Counted from the stretch's first letter, positions 25,218-35,653 are shown. The stretch: 64,000 bases of DNA from Gemmatales bacterium (GCA_025060195.1 JANXCQ010000019.1:1-64000); one strand, 5' to 3'. Translations and numbers: made by a program. Notes: generated by a model not told the origin, from the letters alone.

Positions 25218-26252
25218 TTAGTTCCTGGCGCCCTGAGGAAAGTCGGTAGGTAAGCTACGCCAGACGCTATGAATATGGTTCGCGGGATTCTTGGCTGAAT
25301 CGGGCTGCACATTGAGAAACTCTACCAGGAAGGTCGGCCCTTGAATGCGGTAAGTACGCGGTTGGCCGATTTCCGTGCCGCCGGCATAGGCGAAGTGGAT
25401 GCGCTCAAAGCCTGCCGCTTCCAAGCGTTTCTTTTCCGCTTCCGCGACCTGAGGCAGTAGTTTCCGCAAGTACGCATCGAGCAATTGTCGCAGCAATTCC
25501 TGTTGTTCGGGACGCATTTGCCCGGCGGGCAAGCCCACGGCTGCGCCGACCTGAGCGGCGTGATTGCGCGCCTGGACTTCGGGAAACTGGGTGGGCCGAT
25601 AAGCGAGCTTTCGTTGCTGTTCATCCAGAGAACGGAGCAATTGGCGGGCCAGTTCGTCATGTTCCATAATCGTGCGTTGCCCCTTTTTCGGCCCACTGGG
25701 TACGACAGCTGGATTGGCGCCCCAGAATGCGGGAGTGGAGCTAATCACTTCACCCCGGGCTATGGTGAAGTTGAGCGATAGATGATGCCCTTCGACGCGC
25801 CAGCCCCATTCGGTGTCCCGCGACGGTTGGCCGAAAATCGTGAAAAAGTACCATTGCGGATCGCGTGTTGGGCCTTTGCCTTGTTCGAGTTCGTGCAAAA
25901 TCGCTTCCAGACTCATGATGGTCAGGGCCGTCTGGTACCCTTCGGGACTGAGGGCGGAGCGGAGTAGATGAAGCGCGGCCTGCTTCTGCGCCTCGTTCAT
26001 TTCAAACAGGCCGACTCCCTTGCGCGTGGGTTTGCGGTTTTGCTCGAGAGGGATGAAGTGCCAGTTGTAACGTTCCTCATGGTTCAGAGGAAACATAGCC
26101 TTCTGCCGCAACTCAGGCGAGAGCGTATCGAGGAAGCTCTGCGCCGCTTGGATCATTTTCAAACCGCTGGGTTCGGCTTCGTGCCCGAAGTAAGCCAAGC
26201 CAGCTAACATCAGGATACTCATGCTCACGAACAGGATTTTCCGCAGGGACAT
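25218..26252 (-). CDS. DUF3500 family exported protein
   Basis: A signal peptide or anchor (LRKILFVSMSILMLAGLAYFG) is followed by a DUF3500 body: ERYNWHFIPLEQNRKPTRKG, then WYFFTIFGQPS, the family-defining EWGWRVEGHHLSLNFT, and near the C-terminus YRIQGPTFLVEFLNVQ and NHIHSVWR. The family has no established activity; its conserved His and Trp residues suggest an extracytoplasmic binding or catalytic role. The protein is 344 aa. The ATG at 26252 follows a GGAGG site. Confidence 0.85.
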   Translation of the reverse strand: MSLRKILFVSMSILMLAGLAYFGHEAEPSGLKMIQAAQSFLDTLSPELRQKAMFPLNHEERYNWHFIPLEQNRKPTRKGVGLFEMNEAQKQAALHLLRSALSPEGYQTALTIMSLEAILHELEQGKGPTRDPQWYFFTIFGQPSRDTEWGWRVEGHHLSLNFTIARGEVISSTPAFWGANPAVVPSGPKKGQRTIMEHDELARQLLRSLDEQQRKLAYRPTQFPEVQARNHAAQVGAAVGLPAGQMRPEQQELLRQLLDAYLRKLLPQVAEAEKKRLEAAGFERIHFAYAGGTEIGQPRTYRIQGPTFLVEFLNVQPDSAKNPANHIHSVWRSLPTDFPQGARN

Positions 26253-26380
26253 AGTCGGTTCCTCCCACTCATGCAAATAGGACCGCGCACCTGCCTAGTT
26301 CCAGCGGCGGGTACGGTTGCCATTTCTGGGCGTCTTATTCCGCGTAGCGAACATCGGCAACCCGGGTGGTGAGAAAGTAA

Positions 26381-27088
26381 GTGGGACTTGACGGGCTCAG
26401 GTGGAAGTCCCAAGATGACAGTAATACTGCAACGGTTCGGGAGCCTACTGTGGCGGAACGAAGCGAGTCGGTCTTGGGGGAGTTATTGTGCCGGGCCCAA
26501 ACTGGGGCTGAGAGTGCTCGTAATGCCTTGTTTGCCCGCTGTCGAAGCCTGTTGTTGGGAGTGGCACGAGCCTTTGCTCACCGCTTGCCAGAGGCGCGGT
26601 TGGATGCCTCGGACTTAGTGCAACAAACCTTACTCGACGCTTATCGCGCCTTTCGCCACTTTCGCGGAACCAGTCCCAAGGAGCTCTTAGCCTGGCTGCG
26701 CCAAATTCTGGAAAACCGGATAACAGATGCGGCACGTCGCTGGGTGTTAGCGCGCAAACGGTCCCCGAAACGAGAAATACCGCTGGTAAGCGCTAGCGAC
26801 TCTGGGCAACTCGGCTGGGACCCCGCCTGTGAAATCACGCCCTCTGCAGACAAGGTTGCTAACTGGGAGCGGGACGATCTCCTGCAACGGGCCCTGGCGC
26901 AGTTACCGGAACTGTATCGGCAAGTGATCGTTTGGCGCCACTTTGAGGGAGTGCCGTTTGCAGAAATTGCGCAACGGCTGAGTCGTTCGCGGCCGGCAGC
27001 CCAAATGTTGTGGGTGCGTGCCATCAAGCGCTTGCGGACCTTGTTGCAAGGCTCACCTTTAGATGAGGATTTCCACTCGCGGGTTTGA
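26381..27088 (+). CDS. ECF-type RNA polymerase sigma factor
   Basis: The protein (235 aa) has a sigma region 2 (LFARCRSLLLGVARAFAHRL, then LDASDLVQQTLLDAYRAFRHFRG) and a region 4 helix-turn-helix (LPELYRQVIVWRHFEGVPFAEIAQRLSRS). It belongs to the planctomycete ECF type that is found next to Ser/Thr kinases. The start is uncertain because there is no ATG: a GTG at 26381 with a GAGAAAG site, or a GTG at 26450. The downstream kinase gene is on the same strand and may even overlap it, so kinase-controlled sigma activity is a reasonable inference. Confidence 0.85.
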   Translation: MGLDGLRWKSQDDSNTATVREPTVAERSESVLGELLCRAQTGAESARNALFARCRSLLLGVARAFAHRLPEARLDASDLVQQTLLDAYRAFRHFRGTSPKELLAWLRQILENRITDAARRWVLARKRSPKREIPLVSASDSGQLGWDPACEITPSADKVANWERDDLLQRALAQLPELYRQVIVWRHFEGVPFAEIAQRLSRSRPAAQMLWVRAIKRLRTLLQGSPLDEDFHSRV

Positions 27089-27173
27089 GCCTATCAGCGC
27101 GGTACCCGGGGAAGAGAACCGGCGGGGTAGCCTCTACGTCGGGGAACACGCTCACGTCGAAACGGAGTCGCGT

Positions 27174-28907
27174 ATGGCTGACGCACCTCAAACGGATCGT
27201 TCCGCGGTATTCAATTCGGAACCAGACGACCCCGAATTACTCCAAGAGGCCGCATTACTCGAGGGCTATTGGGATGGCGATAGCCAGACGCGCGCGCGGC
27301 TACGCCGAGAACATCCGGAGTTGGCCTCACTGTTCGACTGCCTGGATGCACTGGGCCAATCTCCAGGCATGGCAAAGCGGCCAGCCGAGCCTGGGGCGAA
27401 GCAATCGGAACCTGCCCCTGGAGCCAGTGGATTGACTTTGCTTTATGCCGAACGGCCTGGTGAGTCTGCGGCGAAACCGCCTCGACAGTTTGGGCGTTAT
27501 GAATTGCTGGACGAAATTGGTCGCGGCGGCATGGGCGTGGTGTATCGTGCGGTACATGTGGAGTTGAAACGCGTGGTGGCGGTGAAAATGATTCTGAGCG
27601 GTTATCTGGCCGATGCCGAGCAAATCCGCCGATTTCAGCAGGAAGCGCGCACGGCAGCCCGGATTCGCCATCCCAACATCGTCAGCGTTTTCGACTACGG
27701 CGAAGCTGAGGGCCACCATTACTTTGCCATGGATTATATTGCGGGCACCAGTTTACAACAACTGATTCAGCAAGGCCCGCTACCACCAGAGCCAGCTGTC
27801 CGACTGGTGGCAACGATTGCCCGCGCCGTAGCTCATCTGCACGAACATGGGATTATCCATCGCGACCTGAAGCCCTCGAACGTTCTTCTCGATGAGCATG
27901 GCCAACCTCACGTGAGTGATTTTGGCCTAGCTAAATGGCTCCAGGAAAGCGAACCGCGCACCTTGAGCGGCGCTGTGTTGGGCACGCCCAGTTACATGGC
28001 GCCCGAACAAGCCCAGGGCCTGGTCTCCGCCATCACGCCACGCACTGACATCTATAGCTTAGGGGCAATCCTCTACGCGTTGCTGACGGGGCGACCGCCT
28101 TTCGTCGGCGAAAACCCCATTGACATCATCTTACAGGTTCTGGAAAGCGAGCCGCCTTCTCCCAGGCAGTTGCGTCCCGAGATCCCTCGCGATGTCGAGC
28201 TGATTTGTTTGAAATGCCTGGAAAAAGATCCAGCCCGGCGCTACGCCAGTGCTCAGGAGTTGGCCGAGGATTTGGAACGTGTGCTGCGAGGCGAATCGCC
28301 GAATATCGCGCCTTACTCTCTGGTCGAACGGGTCAGCCGATGGTTTCGACGTGAGCCTGCCCTGGCTCTCCATTTGCTCGGCCTGACGGCGGTAGCTGGG
28401 ATCGTGCAGGTGACCCGTATCGTCAACTCCGAAGTGCAACGGAGCGTCTCCAGCTGGGTCTTGGGAGTCATGCTGATTTGGCTGGGGCTGGTGCTTTTTT
28501 TGCGTTGGCTGGCTCGTTTTCCTGCCTGGGCCCGCTATCTGCCCGGCAGTTGGTGTTTGTTGGACGTGATGTTACTGACCCTGATTTTATGGCTGGCCAA
28601 TGATCAGCTCACGCCGCTGGTCGTGGCCTATCCTGCATTTGTAGTCGGTTCCGGTTTGTGGGGCCAACGACCGCTAATCTGGCTCACGACCTGGGCCTCT
28701 GTCTTAGCCTATAGCGCGCTCATCACCGAATATGCCCTGCGCGCTGGCGGTTGGCATGCGTTATCGCGGCCTCATCATCACTTATTGTTCCTGGTCTTGG
28801 TGGTTCTCACGGGCGGGGCTACGGCCTGGCAGGTGGCACGACTCCAGATGTTGAACCGTTATTGCCAAGGACACTCAGCCAGTCGCGTGGCGTCGACCAA
28901 GGCATGA
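27174..28907 (+). CDS. Membrane Ser/Thr protein kinase (Pkn type)
   Basis: The kinase domain has GRGGMGVVY, the ATP lysine in VAVKMI, HRDLKPSN and DFG, and then GTPSYMAPEQAQG. Residue numbers in the longer frame are 153-161, 175, 267-274 and 286-288. After the kinase domain come about five membrane segments and no extracellular sensor domain. The acidic N-terminal part (DDPELLQEAALLEGYWDGD) resembles the zinc-finger-free leaders of planctomycete kinases. The frame opens at 27063, overlapping the sigma gene, but a GGAG site favours the ATG at 27174 (577 aa). It is paired with the upstream ECF sigma factor. Confidence 0.9.
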   Translation: MADAPQTDRSAVFNSEPDDPELLQEAALLEGYWDGDSQTRARLRREHPELASLFDCLDALGQSPGMAKRPAEPGAKQSEPAPGASGLTLLYAERPGESAAKPPRQFGRYELLDEIGRGGMGVVYRAVHVELKRVVAVKMILSGYLADAEQIRRFQQEARTAARIRHPNIVSVFDYGEAEGHHYFAMDYIAGTSLQQLIQQGPLPPEPAVRLVATIARAVAHLHEHGIIHRDLKPSNVLLDEHGQPHVSDFGLAKWLQESEPRTLSGAVLGTPSYMAPEQAQGLVSAITPRTDIYSLGAILYALLTGRPPFVGENPIDIILQVLESEPPSPRQLRPEIPRDVELICLKCLEKDPARRYASAQELAEDLERVLRGESPNIAPYSLVERVSRWFRREPALALHLLGLTAVAGIVQVTRIVNSEVQRSVSSWVLGVMLIWLGLVLFLRWLARFPAWARYLPGSWCLLDVMLLTLILWLANDQLTPLVVAYPAFVVGSGLWGQRPLIWLTTWASVLAYSALITEYALRAGGWHALSRPHHHLLFLVLVVLTGGATAWQVARLQMLNRYCQGHSASRVASTKA

Positions 28908-28938
28908 CAAACCAACGCTTGTCTTCTCTCGACGATCC

Positions 28939-29889
28939 TTAGCGGTTGCGCAGGCTCGGCACACGCGGCCGCTCAGTGGTTACCTCACTGCGGTGGGTCT
29001 GGTGCTGCGTGAGATCCATGACTAGCTCTTTAGTCGGGTTAGGCTTACCCTCCACCAGGTATAAACGGAACCGATATTTTCCCTCCCACTGCGCGCTAAC
29101 GAGTCGGCCGGCCTCGCGATCGAATAGATAGGAACCTTTCAACGACTGTTCCTGTAATTCCCCCTTGGTGACCCGTACTGGCAAGTCTTCGTTGCCCTTG
29201 GGAGGGCTGAACGTGGCGCGGGCCGACATCTCAATGCGGTCTAAGGTTTTGCCTCCGACACTCGTCGTGCCTTGGTAAGTAAATGTTTGGTCTAAGCTCA
29301 GTGTGCCCAAAGGCCCGACCGTCAGGCTCAGGTGTCGCTGCCACTTGTCCCCTGGAGCCACGGGTTTTTCCGGTAAGAAATGAAATTCGCTTTGTAGCTG
29401 CTGACGGATAACGTTTTCGTTCACCAATTCAGCCACAAACTTGCCCAGGACGGGGTCCTCGGTACCCAGCCGTTCCAACAATTGTTCCAGACCCTCGATT
29501 TTCGTTATACGGAAATTGGGGTCGATGGTCAGCTTGAGCTTCAGACCTCGGAACTGATTATAAATGTTGCCCAAAATTCCCGAGTCGTTTGTTTCCACTT
29601 CTTCGACGGTTTGCTGGAGAACGTAACCCTTCGGGTCGCTTTGTAAAACCTCGTAGCGATGGAGAATGATGAGGCGGCTGCGCTCTGTGTTATCTCCCTG
29701 CGGGAGGGCAACGGTCGTGGTCACCTCCGTATCGGTCAAATGGTAAAACACGTCACCTGCACGCAGTTTCCAGGTGAAATTCACTGCTTGGGCTTGCAAC
29801 GAGCTTACGATTCCTAAGCTCGCCCAAAGAACAACCAGCGCTTTACCCAAAATCGCCCGATGTGTTGGATTCGGCATCATGGCAAGCAT
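28939..29889 (-). CDS. Exported DUF6263-like protein
   Basis: The protein has 316 aa with a signal peptide (VVLWASLGIVSSLQAQA) and then a beta-rich body (VNFTWKLRAGDVFYHLTDTEVTT, LKLKLTIDPNFRITKIEG, then FHFLPEKPVAPGDKWQR, and GSYLFDREAGRLVSAQW). This matches the pattern of planctomycete DUF6263 secreted proteins. No activity is known. An AGGAGG site lies five bases before the ATG. It converges with the kinase gene. Confidence 0.62.
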   Translation of the reverse strand: MLAMMPNPTHRAILGKALVVLWASLGIVSSLQAQAVNFTWKLRAGDVFYHLTDTEVTTTVALPQGDNTERSRLIILHRYEVLQSDPKGYVLQQTVEEVETNDSGILGNIYNQFRGLKLKLTIDPNFRITKIEGLEQLLERLGTEDPVLGKFVAELVNENVIRQQLQSEFHFLPEKPVAPGDKWQRHLSLTVGPLGTLSLDQTFTYQGTTSVGGKTLDRIEMSARATFSPPKGNEDLPVRVTKGELQEQSLKGSYLFDREAGRLVSAQWEGKYRFRLYLVEGKPNPTKELVMDLTQHQTHRSEVTTERPRVPSLRNR

Positions 29890-30287
29890 CTTGTCCTCCT
29901 CAGGTTTGAGCAGACCTCACATCCACGGCCTCGCCCGATTCCCGCGGTGCCATTCTTTGCGCTGCTGAGGCGGATTTACTCGACAGTACAGCGTCGCGAG
30001 TTTAGCGTGATTTCCCTTTGAGAATAAGGCGTATTATATCGGCATGAGCGAACGTTACTATTACAATCTGCCTCCTCCTTACCTCGTCTACAAGAGATGC
30101 CGTTTCTGGACAGTGGCGTCCTGTGGAACAAACCTCATGTGACAAGCCTAAGCCGCGCTGGGCGCCTGCCCGCAGAGTGGAGAGCTTGACCCCGAATCCC
30201 TGCGAGTTATATTCCCGTCGCAATCTATCGAAGCAGTAATCCGGATAGACCAGCCGCTTCCCAATCCTAAGAGGAATTGAGGGGAAA
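29890..30287. other. Divergent intergenic region
   Basis: About 400 bases between the DUF6263-like gene and the LptF/LptG gene, which are transcribed away from each other. A minus-strand open frame at 30002-30490 mostly overlaps the permease gene and looks like a shadow. No RNA gene or repeat is seen. Confidence 0.45.
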
Positions 30288-31481
30288 GTGTTACCGTGGC
30301 ATATCCTGCAGCGTACTATAGCTGCCGATTTGCTGCGTGTCTTCGCCTTAGGTCTGGTCGCCATCACCAGCGTGCTGGTATTAGTCGGCATTATCCAGGA
30401 AGCCACGCAACAAGGGCTGGCCCTGGAGCAAACGTTGCGTTTGGTGCCCTTGCTAGTGCCGGGATTCATGCCATACACGGTGCCAGCCACTTGTTTGTTA
30501 GCCGTATCGGTGGTTTATGGCCGCATGGCCCACGATAATGAAATCACCGCGCTCAAGGCGGCGGGTATTCCCGCCACACGCGTGATATGGCCCGCCTTCG
30601 TCTTAGGTGTGGCTTGCTCCGCGGGGCTGTTCTTGCTCGTCGGCGACACCATTCCGCGGTTGCACCATCGTTTGCGCAGCATCATCCTGGAGGATGTGGA
30701 AGAATGGCTCTACGCGCGGCTGCGGCGCGACCGACGGATCAACGAACCGAAGTTAGGCTATGCCATCTGGGTCAAGGAAGTCCAGGGGCGTCGGCTGATT
30801 TCGCCTACCTTTGTGCGACGGGATGCTCAAGGCCGTGATGAGATTATTGCCGTGGCTCGCGAGGCGGAGCTGCAGGTAGATATGCAGGAAGAAGTGCTGC
30901 GGGTGTACATGGTGCAAGGGGAAATCGTCCGTGATTATCAGGGGCCGCGCGAAGTGCGCCTCGCTTTTGATGAGGAGGTCTTGCCCGTTCCCCTGCCGCC
31001 GACGGGACTGCGACGCACGCCACGCCCTCGCGAAATGACCAATCGCCAAATCCGCGACAGACTCGCGAGCATTCTCTACGAGCAGAGCGTCGTCTCGCGT
31101 CAACTACATGAAGCCCTGGCGCGCGGTGACGATGCGAATACCTCGCCCAGCCTCAAACAAAAGCAGGCTCACTTGGAATACCTGCGTAATACGGTGAACG
31201 AATTGCGAACCGAACTGGCCCAGCGGCCGGCGCTGGCCAGCAGTTGTATCTTTTTCGTCCTTATCGGCTCTGCCGTGGGCATCTGGTTTCATCGCCGCGA
31301 TTATCTGAGCAGCTTCGTCACCTGCTTTCTGCCCATCGTGCTGACGTACTATCCGCTCATGATGTTTGGTATCAACATGGGCAAGAAGGGGCAGTTGGAT
31401 CCGCGTTACGGCATGTGGATGGGCAACGCGCTGCTCGGCGTAGTGGGCCTGGCGCTATTGGTGTGGATTCGCCGACGCTGA
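30288..31481 (+). CDS. LptF/LptG family permease (YjgP/YjgQ)
   Basis: The protein has 397 aa. N-terminal membrane helices (TIAADLLRVFALGLVAITSVLVLVG, then GFMPYTVPATCLLAVSVVYGRMAHDNEITALKAAGI) match the start of LptF/LptG. A periplasmic jelly-roll region follows, then three C-terminal helices. The NEITALKAAG coupling-helix motif contacts the LptB ATPase. The complex extracts lipopolysaccharide from the inner membrane. The start is a GTG with a GAGGGG site. Only one permease gene is present here. Its natural partner in the window is the LptA/LptC-like gene about 11 kb away. Confidence 0.87.
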   Translation: MLPWHILQRTIAADLLRVFALGLVAITSVLVLVGIIQEATQQGLALEQTLRLVPLLVPGFMPYTVPATCLLAVSVVYGRMAHDNEITALKAAGIPATRVIWPAFVLGVACSAGLFLLVGDTIPRLHHRLRSIILEDVEEWLYARLRRDRRINEPKLGYAIWVKEVQGRRLISPTFVRRDAQGRDEIIAVAREAELQVDMQEEVLRVYMVQGEIVRDYQGPREVRLAFDEEVLPVPLPPTGLRRTPRPREMTNRQIRDRLASILYEQSVVSRQLHEALARGDDANTSPSLKQKQAHLEYLRNTVNELRTELAQRPALASSCIFFVLIGSAVGIWFHRRDYLSSFVTCFLPIVLTYYPLMMFGINMGKKGQLDPRYGMWMGNALLGVVGLALLVWIRRR

Positions 31482-31716
31482 GCCATGTAGCTCTGATGTT
31501 GCGCAGGAACTATTCCGCTCGCCCCGAGGCTGCATGCTGCGCCGGACATTTGAGCTTGTGCGCTGCAATTGAGTCTGTAAAATCGAGTCATTTTTGTCGA
31601 AGTCAGGCTTCGGGAGTTCGTCGAACGTGCGGACTTCCGAAAAGCTACGCGGCTTTGCTCGTGGAGTATCGGGAAGGCTCCCAGGCTTATTCGGATGCTT
31701 GGATGGAGGCTGAGTC

Positions 31717-34700
31717 ATGTTCGATCGGATTTTGCCGTACGGGAAGCGATGGTCATTTCCCAAGCAAAAATCCTCTCGGCATCGAAGATCGGATAATCTG
31801 GGGTATCGCCTAAAGCTGGAAGTCTTGGAAGAAAGGACTACCCCGTCTGTCTTCTTGGTGCGCAACCTCCAACCTGATGGCGGTACCACGCCTGACAGCT
31901 GGCCGCGTAACTTTACCGAGGTTGACGGGACGATTTACTTCACGGCCACTACGGATCAATTCGGCAAGGAACTGTGGCGGACCGATGGCACGAGCGCGGG
32001 AACGCGGTTGGTGGTGGATCTGGCGCCGGGCCGAGCCAGCGCGCTACCTGAACCACTACTCAGTATCGGTAATACTCTTTATTTCGCGGCCACACATCCG
32101 AGTTACGGCCGGGAGTTATGGCGCACCACCGGCACCGCCGCCTCTACGCAATTGGTTCGCGACATTCACCGCCGCGGGAACGGTTTCATCAGACTGCTGA
32201 CGACTTTTGGTGGAAACATTTACTTCGTGGCCAATGACGGCAGCCACGGGGCTGAGCTCTGGAAAACAGACGGTACCCACGGGGGCACGCAGCTCGTTCG
32301 CGATTTAGTGCCCGGTTCCGATTCTGGACAGATCCTCGAAACTGCCCTGGTGGGGGGTTCGTATTTTTATTTCAGCTTGTGGCACGAATCGCGCGGGTTT
32401 GAATTATGGAAGACCGACGGCACCTCGGCTGGCACCGTCATGCTCCGCAACTTCGGCACCGGCCCCCTGTCGGCGCAAAACATCGCACACCTGACTAATG
32501 TCAACGGGACACTGTATTTCTCCGCAGTCACGAACGAACACGGTCGGGAGCTATGGAAAAGCGATGGGAGCTCAGCCGGCACTGTACTTGTCCGCGACAT
32601 CCTCAGCGGTCCAGGTTCTTCCATCCCAAATCCGGGACCGGGAATCAATATGGCCAACTACCAGGGCACTTTATTCTTTCCTGCAAATAACGGTGGTTCC
32701 GGCGTGGAATTGTTCAAGAGCGACGGGACTTCGAGCGGCACAGTGCTCGTCAAGGACATCCGAGCCGGTTACGAGAGCAGCCACCCGCGCGATTTGCTAG
32801 TCCATAATGAACGGCTCTTTTTCGTAATCGAGGAGTCATCCCACCGAGGGCGACTTTGGACTAGCCAAGGCAGTGAGTCAACCACCTATTCCGTACCTCG
32901 TCTGGGCTCCTTTCCTTATCATCCCCAAAGGCTCAACTTCAGCCCAATCTCGGACCGCTGGCTGTTCGTGGAAACGGCCGATGGGCACTTCCTGACCGAT
33001 GGCGCGGCGATTATCGCAATGCTCCGCGACCTGGAGAGTCCGCACCGTCTGGACCGAATTGCCTCGCAGCCCGTGCCCACGCCCCATGGCCAGATTTTCT
33101 TTCTAGGACGCCATGCTGACTTGGGCACCGAACTCTGGGGCGCCAAATTCCTCGAATCGGAATATATCAGCGTCCAACACCTTGTTCGTGATGTTCGGCC
33201 TGGTTCCGACAGTGGTTTCCTTAATTTGGGTCATTTGGGCATGCGAGACCAGTTTCCGGGGCTGTTCCACGGCGGTACGCTCTTTTTTGCGGCCAACGAC
33301 GGGACTCAGGGCGTAGAACTCTGGGCGGCTGATTTGTGGGCCCCACGGATCGTCAGCATTACGCCGCCCAGCCCGGGAGTTTACCATGCCGGCGACGTGC
33401 TCGAGTTTACCGTCCGCTTCGACGAGAGAGTCTTCGTGCGGGGCCAGGGGGAAAAGCCGCGACTGCCGCTGCGCATCGGCGCGGAAACCCGTTATGCCGA
33501 ATACGTCTCCGGCTCGCGCACGGACGCGCTGGTATTTCGCTATACTGTGCGCGCCGCTGATGCGGACTCGGATGGCATCACTTTTGAACCTGGAGAAATC
33601 GACCTGGGCGATTACCGCATTCAGGACGGCGCGGGGCACGATGCGGCGTTCCTGGGCCTCGAGGCGGAAACAGCGGGGATTCTCGTCAACGCTACCGGGC
33701 CGCGTATCCTCATCGTCCATGCCCCGGGTTATCCGTACTATCCGCAATACTACCGCCAGGGGAACACGCTCACCTTTTCCGTGCAGTTCGACGAGCCTGT
33801 AATCGTATCAGGGACACCCCGCCTGGCTCTCATGGTAGGCGGTATTCGACGCTGGGCCAATTATCAAAGCGGCAGCGGCACTGACACGCTGAGCTTCTCC
33901 TACGTAGTCCAACCCGACGATCACGCCCCCGAGGGTATCGTCTTGCAGGCTCCGATCTACCTGCATGGGGGCAGTATCCTTGCTGCCAGCGATCACCGAC
34001 CCGCAGCCTTAGGTTTTGCCGCACCCTTGACGAACCACCTCCGCATCGATCAAGTGCCCCCTACCGTCGTCCGGGTCTTGGGACCTGCGCCTGGCCAGTA
34101 TGGCTCGGGAACCCAATTGTTCCTGCAGGTCGTCTTTGATGAACCCGTCCAGGTGGTTAACAGCGGCTCCGCAGTACCCCAGTTGGGGCTGAGCGTCGGC
34201 ACTCAGGCGCGCGTTGCCCATTACCATAGCCAAATCGACCCGAACACCTTGCAATTCGTTTACACGGTGGCTTCAACCGACCTCGGCTCTCTCCGCGTCG
34301 TCGGCTTACTGCACCTTCCTGCCGGCGCTTCCATTCAGGATGCCGGCAACAATACTGCGGTTACTACCTTTGAGGAAAGAACATTTAGTGCAGTGGTGCT
34401 TGACGGTGTGCGACCTGTTATCCAGGCCGTTGTACCACCCCCGAACAACCGATATACGACAGGCCAACGGCTGACCTTCCGCGTCCAGTTTAGCGAGGAC
34501 GTGGCCATCACTGGACCTTCCAGGCCGTTTCTGAACGTGCGTATTGGTTCCGCAATTCGGCGTGCCAGCTTTGCTCGCATGGTTAACGCTCGAACTATGG
34601 AATTTATCTACACCATTACCGCCAGCGACCGCGACACCGATGGTATCCAAATCCTCAGTCCACTCCAAGTGCCCCACTTCACTTTCATTCACGACTTGGC

Positions 34701-34761
34701 GGGCAATTCCGCCATCCTGACATTCACGCCTCCAGATACGCGCCGCGTACTCGTCAACTGA
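31717..34761 (+). CDS. Large exported protein with ELWxxDGT repeats and Ig-like domains
   Basis: The protein has 1014 aa. It starts with a basic leader and the motif LEVLEERTTPS (34-44), an N-terminal signature of planctomycete exported proteins that is shared with the gene at 40435. At least six ELWRTDGTxxGT-type repeats follow in a beta-propeller-like region (about 60-540). Three to four Ig-like domains then begin VRFDERVFV, VQFDEPVIV, VVFDEPVQV or VQFSEDVAI, each with a YTV...D...DGI strand. It is probably a surface or adhesive protein. There is no catalytic motif. It stands alone, with a weak ribosome binding site. Confidence 0.8.
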   Translation: MFDRILPYGKRWSFPKQKSSRHRRSDNLGYRLKLEVLEERTTPSVFLVRNLQPDGGTTPDSWPRNFTEVDGTIYFTATTDQFGKELWRTDGTSAGTRLVVDLAPGRASALPEPLLSIGNTLYFAATHPSYGRELWRTTGTAASTQLVRDIHRRGNGFIRLLTTFGGNIYFVANDGSHGAELWKTDGTHGGTQLVRDLVPGSDSGQILETALVGGSYFYFSLWHESRGFELWKTDGTSAGTVMLRNFGTGPLSAQNIAHLTNVNGTLYFSAVTNEHGRELWKSDGSSAGTVLVRDILSGPGSSIPNPGPGINMANYQGTLFFPANNGGSGVELFKSDGTSSGTVLVKDIRAGYESSHPRDLLVHNERLFFVIEESSHRGRLWTSQGSESTTYSVPRLGSFPYHPQRLNFSPISDRWLFVETADGHFLTDGAAIIAMLRDLESPHRLDRIASQPVPTPHGQIFFLGRHADLGTELWGAKFLESEYISVQHLVRDVRPGSDSGFLNLGHLGMRDQFPGLFHGGTLFFAANDGTQGVELWAADLWAPRIVSITPPSPGVYHAGDVLEFTVRFDERVFVRGQGEKPRLPLRIGAETRYAEYVSGSRTDALVFRYTVRAADADSDGITFEPGEIDLGDYRIQDGAGHDAAFLGLEAETAGILVNATGPRILIVHAPGYPYYPQYYRQGNTLTFSVQFDEPVIVSGTPRLALMVGGIRRWANYQSGSGTDTLSFSYVVQPDDHAPEGIVLQAPIYLHGGSILAASDHRPAALGFAAPLTNHLRIDQVPPTVVRVLGPAPGQYGSGTQLFLQVVFDEPVQVVNSGSAVPQLGLSVGTQARVAHYHSQIDPNTLQFVYTVASTDLGSLRVVGLLHLPAGASIQDAGNNTAVTTFEERTFSAVVLDGVRPVIQAVVPPPNNRYTTGQRLTFRVQFSEDVAITGPSRPFLNVRIGSAIRRASFARMVNARTMEFIYTITASDRDTDGIQILSPLQVPHFTFIHDLAGNSAILTFTPPDTRRVLVN

Positions 34762-35653
34762 AAGTGGGCCTCAGATCAAGTCGCTCCGTAGCAATGCCGA
34801 CAGCCCGCACGAACCGGGCGCCATAAATAATGGTTCATAACGCGCTAAGCCCTCGCGCCCGCAACACCCAGCACTTACGGCCTGCTCTGCTTGACCGCCA
34901 TCCCGACAGATCTTCATTTGATGCCCCTCGACGACCGGCGTGGCCCTTCGCCTCGCCGTTGCCACCGCTGGTAGCAACGCTACTTCCCTAACCGGTCTGC
35001 CTACAGTCGCACCGCCAATCTTCCAGGCCACTGGCATCCTCATGCCATCGAACGACCCTTTTATGCGTTCAATAGCTCCAACCATCGGACAATCATACGA
35101 GTCTAAAGGTGTACGAGGACTATGATGCAAACACAGAGGGCAAACACGCGCCGTAAGAATTTGAGGTTTTTGAGATGGTATAAGCAATTTTTTCGGATTC
35201 GGCCTATGCAAGGTTGAATGATTGATTGTGTTACGAAACAATTCGCAAAAGTCGGAAATTGCTCCTGAACGGCGAAACGTTGCTGTTTTGACTATGTTCC
35301 ATCTAAGGTCGCCAATGGCGCAGAGGCAAGGGCGGGTTCTATAGCTTTGATGCCCTCGGTTTTGCCACGCGCTTTATTCGCCGTGGGATTTGAAACTTGC
35401 CTGCGCATCCGCCTTGGGTCGCGAAAGTGTCGTCATTTCTATTTCGTTCAATCTTGAGTGGATTCTGTCAGTAAGAGCAACCTTCGGGACCCCGTAGTCC
35501 CAACGCTAAGCAATGAAAACGCACTGCTATCGGCGTTTTCCCCTCGGGCGACCTGATTGCGTGCCGCGCTCAATTTTAAGAGGGTGCATGACCGCAGATG
35601 TGCGACGCGTCACGCTCTCTTTATGCGGCAATGGACAAGTGAAGAGCTATGGC
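34762..35653. other. Long intergenic stretch, nothing recognised
   Basis: About 890 bases. A minus-strand open frame (34771-35241, 156 codons) has no ribosome binding site, is rich in Arg, Cys and Pro, and looks accidental. I find no tRNA-like cloverleaf, transposase fragment or CRISPR-like repeat. A decayed gene cannot be excluded. Confidence 0.45.

Noticed and set aside
30002-30490. Minus-strand open frame of 162 codons across the start of the LptF/LptG gene
   Set aside because: It overlaps a clearly coding gene, has no ribosome binding site or family features and is rich in Arg, Ser and Thr as expected for an antisense shadow.
34771-35241. Minus-strand open frame of 156 codons in the gap after the ELWxxDGT protein
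   Set aside because: It has no ribosome binding site and no recognisable motif, and its composition (Arg, Cys, Pro) is typical of a chance frame in GC-rich DNA.
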